This document shows positions 6,319 through 11,722 of a DNA stretch of 11,722 nucleotides, in pieces. The stretch covers positions 1 to 11,722 of the forward strand of contig JBCCGE010000099.1 of the NCBI GenBank assembly GCA_039029455.1, in the 5' to 3' direction. Every line of letters starts with the position of its first letter. The stretch's first letter is position 1. Made by a program: the position numbers and the translations under genes. Under the pieces are notes generated by a model. It saw nothing but the letters and a program-made list of their open reading frames with translations. It was not told the origin of the DNA and searched no databases. The DNA comes from JBCCGE01 sp039029455 (GTDB taxonomy: Bacteria > Pseudomonadota > Gammaproteobacteria > Arenicellales > Poriferihabitantaceae).

Positions 6319-7173
6319 ATGACCGACACCGTATATTTGAATGGCCAATTTGTTGCGTCCAACGAAGCCCGGATATCCATATTTGACCGCTCTGTTCTAT
6401 TTGGCGATGCGGTGTATGAAGTAGCCGGAGTCATGGATAGAAAGCTAATCGATTTCGAACATCACATGTCCCGGCTTTTCAACTCGTTGAGTAAACTCAG
6501 AATTCCACCTCCGTTAACTGAATCCGAATTGTTGGATGCATTTCGTGAAATGGTGCGGAGAAACAGTATTGCGGAGGGCATGATTTATCTGCAGATTACA
6601 CGCGGCGAAGCGCCGCGTGACTTTGCGTGGCCTGAAAACCTGACGCCAAACGTGTTCATGTTCGCCGCTAAAAAATCACTGTCGGACTCAAAAGCGGCGG
6701 CTACAGGTGTTCAGCTGATCAGCACACCGGACCTCCGCTGGGCGCGGCGTGACATCAAATCAGTGAATCTCCTCGGACAAGTGCTTGCAAAGCACCGCGC
6801 ACAGGAAGCCGGAGCATATGAAGCGTTACTGCATGACGAACACAATGTCATCACGGAATGCGGCAGTACAAGTTTCTTCATCATTCGAGACGGTGCAATC
6901 ATCACGCGTCCACTAAGCAATGATATTTTGCCCGGAGTAACCCGCCGTGCTGTGATCGAACTCGCCGAGACAGAAAACTATTCTGTTGAGCAACGACCCG
7001 TGTCACTGGATGAAGCACGCAGCGCAGACGAGGCGTTTATAACGGGCGCGTCCAGTTGTGTGATTCCCGTTACTCATATCGACAATGAATCGATCGGCAA
7101 TGCTAAACCTGGGCCGATCACGCGGAGAGTCAGCGACATCTATTTGAGATTTGTACACGATACTCTGACCTGA
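6319..7173 (+). CDS. D-amino-acid transaminase (class IV)
   Basis: A 284-residue fold-type IV PLP aminotransferase, close in length and pattern to Bacillus D-alanine aminotransferase, which exchanges amino groups between D-amino acids and 2-oxo acids. Matching stretches: F-G-D-A-V-Y33-E-V, Y-L-Q-I-T-R-G (90-96), A-P-R100 (the carboxylate-binding Arg98 of the Bacillus enzyme), R-R-D-I-K147-S-V-N-L-L-G carrying the PLP lysine, and T-E180 contacting PLP. The Bacillus His100 is Phe102 here and the usual G-S-S-S after the Glu is C-G-S-T, so substrate range may differ; a D-aromatic or D-branched preference cannot be judged from sequence. The same family includes branched-chain transaminases and aminodeoxychorismate lyase, but the APR motif favours the D-type. 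It lies directly behind the Lrp-type gene, probably co-transcribed. The ATG at 6319 has only a weak AAG-containing ribosome site. Confidence 0.87.
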   Translation: MTDTVYLNGQFVASNEARISIFDRSVLFGDAVYEVAGVMDRKLIDFEHHMSRLFNSLSKLRIPPPLTESELLDAFREMVRRNSIAEGMIYLQITRGEAPRDFAWPENLTPNVFMFAAKKSLSDSKAAATGVQLISTPDLRWARRDIKSVNLLGQVLAKHRAQEAGAYEALLHDEHNVITECGSTSFFIIRDGAIITRPLSNDILPGVTRRAVIELAETENYSVEQRPVSLDEARSADEAFITGASSCVIPVTHIDNESIGNAKPGPITRRVSDIYLRFVHDTLT

Positions 7174-7221
7174 GTTACTGCAACAATCTCTCCAGATAGT
7201 TTTACGGCACTACATAACTTA

Positions 7222-7262
7222 CGAGATTGCTTCGCTTTCGCCGGCAATGACAGTGCGAAACT
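7222..7262 (+). repeat. Dispersed intergenic repeat, copy 1
   Basis: A 41-nt unit that starts CGAGATTGCTTCGC and ends CAATGACAGTGCGAAACT. It differs from the copy at 7337 at five of 41 positions. Its type (GAGATTGCTTCGC to GCAATGACAG) is familiar as a short intergenic repeat scattered in many bacterial chromosomes. Confidence 0.75.
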
Positions 7263-7336
7263 GGACACCGCCATGACAAGACTGCATCGCAACCGCGACA
7301 TTCCGGTTGTAATTGCAAAATAGCCGCTAATCCTTC

Positions 7337-7377
7337 CGAGACTGCTTCGCATTCGCTCGCAACGACAGTGCGAAACT
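7337..7377 (+). repeat. Dispersed intergenic repeat, copy 2
   Basis: A direct repeat of the 7222 unit with 36 of 41 identical positions, beginning CGAGACTGCTTCGCATTCGC and ending CGACAGTGCGAAACT. The unit-to-unit distance is 115 bp. Confidence 0.75.
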
Positions 7378-7380
7378 CAA

Positions 7381-7391
7381 CACTGTCATTG
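7381..7391 (-). repeat. Inverted fragment of the intergenic repeat
   Basis: CACTGTCATTG is the exact reverse complement of CAATGACAGTG inside copy 1 (7245-7255). It starts three bases after copy 2 ends, and similarity fades beyond it. Confidence 0.5.
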
Positions 7392-7439
7392 AGACCACAG
7401 CATTCGAGTTCTAATTTCGGAATAACCGCAAGTGCGTTC

Positions 7440-7469
7440 CGAGATTAGTTCGCATTCACTTGCAACGAC
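7440..7469 (+). repeat. Dispersed intergenic repeat, copy 3 (partial)
   Basis: Thirty bases beginning CGAGATTAGTTCGCATTC and ending GCAACGAC, with about 25 matches to copy 2; the CAGTGCGAAACT tail of copies 1 and 2 is not kept. Confidence 0.6.
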
Positions 7470-7486
7470 CAGACAGAAATAGATAT

Positions 7487-7511
7487 CGTCATCGCGACCG
7501 CGGCAATCTCG
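7487..7511 (-). repeat. Inverted, shortened copy of the intergenic repeat
   Basis: Read on the minus strand this begins CGAGATTGC, identical to the first nine bases of copy 1, and ends GCGATGACG like the repeat's far end, with a shorter middle. Confidence 0.5.
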
Positions 7512-7565
7512 CGATGCCGGTTCGAAACATATTTCGCTCGCTCAGCCCTGACGGTGTATCTTCAT

Positions 7566-9356
7566 TCAGGCTACGACAAACATATCTACGCTGCTCTCTG
7601 CGATCACTGCCCCACTCGATTCTATTGTTGCAGCCAGCGTGGACACTTTTGGCATCTCTGTCGAAAAATAAAATCGAGCAGAGCCTAGTTTGTGTGAGTA
7701 GAACGAATCGTTTGGTGATTCCGCCAACCGTTCTGTTGCAACGTTTGCCGCGAGCGCGAGCTGCCAGCCACAGCACACCACGCCCCACAGTCGCAAATAG
7801 GGTTCGGCTACTGCAGCGGCAGCACGGATGTCTGCTCCCGCAAGCCGGGCAATGACGTCTATTGACTGTTCAATTTGATCCAGCCCGGCCTGTACACTTT
7901 CACCCATCTGTCCTAAATCGCCTTCGGTGGGAAGATCGCTGACCTCGTCGCGAATTACCTGAACAACGCGATTTGCCATGGCGCCGCCGTCGCGCATGAG
8001 TTTTCTCCCGGCAAGATCCAGTGCCTGTATGCCGGTCGTGCCTTCATAAATCGGTGTAATCCTCTGATCACGATAATGCTGGGCGGCACCGGTTTCCTCA
8101 ATAAAGCCCATTCCCCCATGGATTTGAACAGCGTGCGAAACGTTCTCCAGCCCAACTTCCGTGGTGTAGCCCTTGACGATCGGAATAAGAATATCGACCA
8201 TTTCCTGAGCACTTACCTTCTCCTGCGTATCCGATGACCGCGCGGCAATATCCATATACGCAGCAGCAACCATACTCAAGGATCGGAGTGCTTCAATCCG
8301 GCTTTTCTGCAAAAGCAACAGTCGTTTGATATCGGGATGTTCAATAATTGCAATACGATCCCCGTCCGGGTTCTCGATCGCCCGACCCTGCACACGCTCT
8401 GCAGCAAAATGCGCTGCCTGCTGATACGCCCGCTCTGCAACACCGTTGGCTTCCACACCAACCGTATGGCGGGCGACGTTCATCATTGTGAACATATACA
8501 TCAGCCCTCGATGCGGCTCACCGACCAGATAACCGATAGCACCTTCGTTGTTGCCGTAACCCAGCACTGCCGTCGGACTGGCATGAATACCCAGCTTGTC
8601 CTCAAGAGCCATGGTTTCAACATCATTTCTAACGCTCCATGCGCCGCTATCGTCCTGTAGATATTTCGGTACTACGAACAACGAGATACCTTTCACACCC
8701 TCCGGTGCATCGGGCAGCCGCGCCAACACCAGATGAATAATGTTGTCTGTCAGATCGTGATCTCCATACGTGATATAGATCTTCTGCCCGAAGATTCGGT
8801 AGTGATCGCCTTCGGGTTCCGCGCGGGTACGCACGGCACTCAAATCAGAGCCCGCCTGCGGTTCGGTCAGATTCATGGTTCCGGTCCACTCACCACTGAT
8901 CATTTTTTCGAGATAAGTCGTTTTCTGCTCCTCCGTGCCATGGGATTCCAGAGCCTCAATGGCGCCCTGTGTCAGCAGTGGGCACAGCGAAAACGACATA
9001 TTGGCCGCATGCCAGATTTCCTGAACAGCCGTTGAAATCAGCCAGGGCAGCCCTTGCCCGCCGCGCTCAGGATCGAATGGCAGTGAATTCCATCCGCCCT
9101 CCACAAACTGTTGGTAAGCCTCTTTCCAGCCATCGGCAGTGATAGCTTGTCCATCAACCAGCTTCACACCTTGTTGATCACCGCTCCAGTTAATCGGCGC
9201 TAAAACCTCGCTGCCGAATTTACCTGCTTCCTCTAAAATTGCCGCCAGCAAATCAGCATTGGCCTCTTCATATCCCGGCAGGGCATTCACTTTATCAAGG
9301 TCTGCAATCTCGGTGCAGGCAAACATCAGGTCTCTGACAGGGGCGGTGTAGGTCAT
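7566..9356 (-). CDS. Acyl-CoA dehydrogenase, DmdC-like large family
   Basis: A 596-residue FAD-dependent acyl-CoA dehydrogenase that introduces the 2,3 double bond into an acyl-CoA, passing electrons to an electron-transfer flavoprotein. Layout: a family-specific N-terminal segment with M-T-Y-T-A-P-V-R-D; the N-terminal helical domain to about 155; the FAD-contact signature M-N-L-T-E-P-Q-A-G-S-D-L (161-172) and middle beta-domain; the C-terminal helical domain with Q-I-H-G-G-M-G-F (411-418) and the catalytic base in P-I-Y-E438-G-T-T-G-I-Q; then an extra C-terminal domain (about 465-596). The length and the extra domain match the group containing 3-methylmercaptopropionyl-CoA dehydrogenase (DmdC) and related fatty-acyl enzymes, not the 380-residue short-chain type. 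The substrate cannot be fixed: methylmercaptopropionyl-CoA, or medium- to long-chain acyl-CoA. No other dimethylsulfoniopropionate genes are here. It is divergent from the phosphodiesterase gene; the ATG lacks a strong ribosome site. Confidence 0.92.
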   Translation of the reverse strand: MTYTAPVRDLMFACTEIADLDKVNALPGYEEANADLLAAILEEAGKFGSEVLAPINWSGDQQGVKLVDGQAITADGWKEAYQQFVEGGWNSLPFDPERGGQGLPWLISTAVQEIWHAANMSFSLCPLLTQGAIEALESHGTEEQKTTYLEKMISGEWTGTMNLTEPQAGSDLSAVRTRAEPEGDHYRIFGQKIYITYGDHDLTDNIIHLVLARLPDAPEGVKGISLFVVPKYLQDDSGAWSVRNDVETMALEDKLGIHASPTAVLGYGNNEGAIGYLVGEPHRGLMYMFTMMNVARHTVGVEANGVAERAYQQAAHFAAERVQGRAIENPDGDRIAIIEHPDIKRLLLLQKSRIEALRSLSMVAAAYMDIAARSSDTQEKVSAQEMVDILIPIVKGYTTEVGLENVSHAVQIHGGMGFIEETGAAQHYRDQRITPIYEGTTGIQALDLAGRKLMRDGGAMANRVVQVIRDEVSDLPTEGDLGQMGESVQAGLDQIEQSIDVIARLAGADIRAAAAVAEPYLRLWGVVCCGWQLALAANVATERLAESPNDSFYSHKLGSARFYFSTEMPKVSTLAATIESSGAVIAESSVDMFVVA

Positions 9357-9368
9357 GGTTCACGTGGT

Positions 9369-9397
9369 CTGATTTTTGGCGTAGTTTAGCCTATGAT
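9369..9397 (+). promoter_or_regulatory. Candidate promoter for the phosphodiesterase gene
   Basis: TATGAT at 9392-9397 is a five-of-six -10 match, and CTGATT lies 17 bp upstream as a weak -35. A start near 9404 would leave a 40-nt leader before the ATG at 9444 and would rule out the ATG at 9393, which lies in the -10 box. Confidence 0.28.
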
Positions 9398-9443
9398 CGC
9401 GTGGGCACCCATTTATCGTACGCAAAATAACGTCACAATAACG

Positions 9444-10382
9444 ATGCTTCCTCTGATTCACGGACATCGCGGCGCTCGAGGTCGGCGCCCGGAAAACACG
9501 CTGGCTGCTGTCGCCTACGCGCTCGAAAGCGGTGTTGACGGAATTGAAATTGACGTTTGTGTCAGCAGGGACAACATCGTCGTTGTGCACCATGATCTTC
9601 ACGTCTCCGGAAAAACTGCGAAAGACGCTTGTGGAAACTGGCTCACACAAACTGTTCCGGTGCGTGATCTGGATTTTGATGAGCTTAAGACGCTGGACGT
9701 TGGTTCACTAAATCCAAATTCCGACTACGCCCTCTCATTCAAACAGCAGACCGGAATACCTGGAGAACGAATCCCGTCTCTCACCGAGTTCATTTCTTTT
9801 GTTGTCGCCAGATCCGGCGATTGTGTTTTGAACGTTGAACTGAAAGGATCGCCGGACACCGGCAATCTGGTACCTGATGTTGTGGATTACGTCACTGCTG
9901 TGATCGGTGAACTGCTCCGATTTGACATCATCAATCGAACATTTCTGCAGAGTTTTGACTGGCGACTGGTGGCGGAGGCAAAGCGACAGTGTCCGGGTCT
10001 CAAAACCGGACTGCTCACCGATTTACAGCCCGACGGAGATCCCAGAACGCCCGTTTCCGGTCAACCAAACGGCTGGACCGCCGGTCTCGATCTGGCGCAC
10101 TTCAATCACTCCGTTGTCGAGATGATCTCTGAATTCGGTGCCGATGTCTGGTCGTGCAATTTCAGGGATATCAGTCCCGAATTGATTCACGATGCCCGCA
10201 AACGGGATCTCGAAGTTTATGTCTGGACAGCAAACGAACCGGAGGACATCAATCGGATGCTGGATTGGGGGGTCGACGTAATTACTACCGATTATCCCGA
10301 CAGATGCCGGCAGCTGCGTGACGAACGAAGGCAGTCAGTTACCAAACCACCTCCTTCGACCTGCGGGCGTTATTCCCTTTAG
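9444..10382 (+). CDS. Glycerophosphodiester phosphodiesterase, UgpQ-like cytoplasmic type
   Basis: Hydrolyses glycerophosphodiesters to glycerol 3-phosphate and an alcohol, a step in phospholipid-headgroup recycling. A 312-residue GDPD TIM-barrel (PF03009). Seen, numbered from the ATG at 9444: H8-R9-G-A-R-G-R-R-P-E16-N17-T, metal-binding E35-I-D37, catalytic H50-D51 in V-V-H-H-D, L-N-V-E132-L-K134, and near the end V-Y-V-W-T-A-N-E and T-T-D-Y-P-D, both typical of the family. There is no signal peptide, so it is cytoplasmic. I prefer 9444 because the family usually starts a few residues before HRGA; the ATG at 9393 would add 17 residues that match nothing. It is longer than E. coli UgpQ (247) owing to insertions after 52 and around 165-195 and a tail. 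Its last codon region overlaps the stop of the neighbouring dehydrogenase by 4 bp. Confidence 0.9.
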   Translation: MLPLIHGHRGARGRRPENTLAAVAYALESGVDGIEIDVCVSRDNIVVVHHDLHVSGKTAKDACGNWLTQTVPVRDLDFDELKTLDVGSLNPNSDYALSFKQQTGIPGERIPSLTEFISFVVARSGDCVLNVELKGSPDTGNLVPDVVDYVTAVIGELLRFDIINRTFLQSFDWRLVAEAKRQCPGLKTGLLTDLQPDGDPRTPVSGQPNGWTAGLDLAHFNHSVVEMISEFGADVWSCNFRDISPELIHDARKRDLEVYVWTANEPEDINRMLDWGVDVITTDYPDRCRQLRDERRQSVTKPPPSTCGRYSL

Positions 10383-11722
10383 TGTTCGCCACCCGCCTTA
10401 AAGTTGAAAACAGCGCCGGCACGAATCCCGGAAGGCCAGCGAGATGTAATTGTTTTTAGTTTTGTGTAAAAACGGACACCCTCGGGGCCATGAATAGCGT
10501 GGTCACCAAACAATGAGCGCTTCCAGCCACCGAAGCTGTGAAATGCCAGTGGCACGGGTATCGGAACATTGATGCCCACCATACCAATTTGGATTCGGGT
10601 GCTGAAATCACGAGCGGCGTCACCGTCTCGGGTAAATATAGCGGTACCGTTGCCGTACTCGTGATCGTTGATCATCGCCACCGCTTCTTCGTAATCTTTA
10701 GCGCGCACGACGCACAGCACCGGCCCAAAGATCTCATCGGTATAGATACTCATGTCCGTCGTGACATTATCGAAAATGGTTGCACCAACAAAGCATCCGT
10801 TTTCCGAGCCGGGGACCTGAATGCCGCGACCGTCTCTGACCAGAGTCGCGCCTTCTTCCACGCCTTTGGCTATATAACCTTCAATTCGCTCCTTGGCGGC
10901 GGGATTGATAACCGGGCCCATCTCAGACGACAACTCGGTGTAGGGGCCCACTTTCAGTGCGTCCAGTTTGGGTAGCAGTTTTTCCAGCGTGGCATCTGCC
11001 GGCTCATCACCAACACAAACAACGACCGAAATCGCCATACATCGCTCACCTGCCGACCCGTAGGCCGCTCCCATAACCGCATCCACAACCTGATCGATAT
11101 CGGCATCAGGCATAACAACCATGTGGTTTTTGGCGCCACAAAGAGCCTGCACTCGCTTACCGTGGGACGTGCCGGTGTGATAAATATATTCGCCGATCGC
11201 TGTCGAACCAACAAAACTGACACCCTGAACACGGTCATCCGTCAGCAGCGTATCAACCGCTTCTTTATCACCATTCACGACATTGAGAACGCCATCTGGG
11301 AGCCCCGCTTCCTGCATGAGCTCGGCCAGCAAAAGCGGGCAGGATGGATCGCGTTCTGACGGCTTCAGCACGAACGTGTTGCCACAGGCAATGGCCATGG
11401 GAAACATCCACATCGGCACCATCGCCGGGAAATTAAAAGGTGTGATGCCGGCGCAGACACCCAGCGGCTGTCTCACGCTCCAGGAATCGACACCGGACGC
11501 TACACTTTCGGAGTGCTCGCCCTTTAAAAGTTGTGATATTCCACAAGCGAATTCGACAACTTCCAAACCGCGAGTGATCGACCCTTTTGCATCTTCAAGA
11601 GTTTTGCCGTGCTCTGAAGAGACAGATTCAGCCAGCCGGTCCATATTGCTTCGAATCAGATCCCTGAAATTAAACATGATTTGCGCGCGGCGACCGGCTG
11701 GCGTACCCGACCATCCTGGAAA
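10379..11722 (-). CDS. mmsA: Methylmalonate-semialdehyde dehydrogenase (CoA-acylating), 5' end beyond window
   Basis: NAD-dependent oxidation of methylmalonate semialdehyde (or malonate semialdehyde) to propionyl-CoA (or acetyl-CoA), in valine and inositol/beta-alanine breakdown; cytoplasmic. The frame stays open from the stop at 10379 to the right edge (447 residues), and the codons above the Met at 11677 read F-P-G-W-S-G-T-P-A-G-R-R-A-Q-I, matching the family. The true start is therefore roughly 50 residues to the right; the full family length is about 500. Numbered from the Met at 11677: I-T-P-F-N-F-P-A-M-V-P-M (78-89), V-L-K-P-S-E (103-108), the nucleotide-binding F-V-G-S-T (155-159), C180-G-A-K-N-H where ordinary aldehyde dehydrogenases have Glu but this CoA-dependent subgroup has Asn, and the catalytic G-E-R-C213-M-A. 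An E-I-F-G-P motif (about residues 319-323) follows. The convergent neighbour overlaps its stop. Confidence 0.94.
   Translation of the reverse strand, partial: FPGWSGTPAGRRAQIMFNFRDLIRSNMDRLAESVSSEHGKTLEDAKGSITRGLEVVEFACGISQLLKGEHSESVASGVDSWSVRQPLGVCAGITPFNFPAMVPMWMFPMAIACGNTFVLKPSERDPSCPLLLAELMQEAGLPDGVLNVVNGDKEAVDTLLTDDRVQGVSFVGSTAIGEYIYHTGTSHGKRVQALCGAKNHMVVMPDADIDQVVDAVMGAAYGSAGERCMAISVVVCVGDEPADATLEKLLPKLDALKVGPYTELSSEMGPVINPAAKERIEGYIAKGVEEGATLVRDGRGIQVPGSENGCFVGATIFDNVTTDMSIYTDEIFGPVLCVVRAKDYEEAVAMINDHEYGNGTAIFTRDGDAARDFSTRIQIGMVGINVPIPVPLAFHSFGGWKRSLFGDHAIHGPEGVRFYTKLKTITSRWPSGIRAGAVFNFKAGGEH

Larger units (their letters stand above)
7174..7565. other. Gene-free stretch between convergent genes, repeat-rich
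   Basis: The 392 bases between the transaminase stop and the acyl-CoA dehydrogenase stop hold no credible gene; frames here are short and of atypical composition. They hold several diverged copies, in both orientations, of a short repeat. I see no clean terminator with a T-tract, though the repeats' hairpin potential could serve that purpose. Confidence 0.75.

Noticed and set aside
7222..7511. CRISPR array
   Set aside because: Copies are diverged, unevenly spaced, in mixed orientation and lack uniform spacers; no cas genes are present.
7460..7855. 131-codon plus-strand frame beside the repeats
   Set aside because: It is mostly antisense to the 3' end of the acyl-CoA dehydrogenase and begins in repeat DNA; no family features.
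8733..9035. 100-codon plus-strand frame
   Set aside because: Shadow of the acyl-CoA dehydrogenase, whose motifs lie on the other strand.
9393..9443. Longer N-terminus for the phosphodiesterase
   Set aside because: The 17 extra residues do not match the family and the ATG lies in a likely -10 box; not fully excluded.

Overview
The window looks like chromosomal DNA of a proteobacterium, most likely a marine-type gammaproteobacterium. This rests on moderate GC, the mix of genes (uracil phosphoribosyltransferase of the 208-residue Escherichia coli type, DmdC-like acyl-CoA dehydrogenase, CoA-acylating methylmalonate-semialdehyde dehydrogenase) and a Tat-exported binding protein. There is no rRNA or tRNA, so the placement is an inference. 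No phage, transposase, CRISPR array or tRNA gene was seen.

Left third (about 1-4170): a nucleobase-salvage region. On the minus strand, read right to left, lie a deaminase-fold protein that has lost its zinc ligands, an intact fungal-type (Fcy1-like) cytosine deaminase, a BtpA/SgcQ-family TIM-barrel protein, an adenine-phosphoribosyltransferase-like protein, and a Tat-exported ABC binding protein whose C-terminus is cut short. A hairpin terminator lies beyond it. Divergent from this run, across about 60 bp, is upp on the plus strand. Together cytosine deaminase and Upp could turn cytosine into UMP. The roles of the BtpA-like protein, the second phosphoribosyltransferase and the dead deaminase are unknown, and this run is the most likely place for an undescribed pathway.

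Middle (about 4200-7560): amino-acid metabolism. A PLP-dependent aromatic-amino-acid-type decarboxylase (minus) is divergent from an Lrp/AsnC regulator (plus). The regulator is followed after 27 bp by a D-amino-acid transaminase. The 183-bp divergent region carries a perfect inverted repeat over the start of the regulator's likely promoter. After the transaminase comes a 392-bp gene-free stretch with several diverged copies, in both orientations, of a short repeat of the GAGATTGCTTCGC...GCAATGACAG type.

Right third (about 7566-11722): acyl-CoA and branched-chain metabolism. A DmdC-like acyl-CoA dehydrogenase (minus) is divergent from a cytoplasmic glycerophosphodiester phosphodiesterase (plus). 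That gene's stop codon overlaps, tail to tail, the stop of a methylmalonate-semialdehyde dehydrogenase (minus), whose 5' end runs off the right edge of the window.
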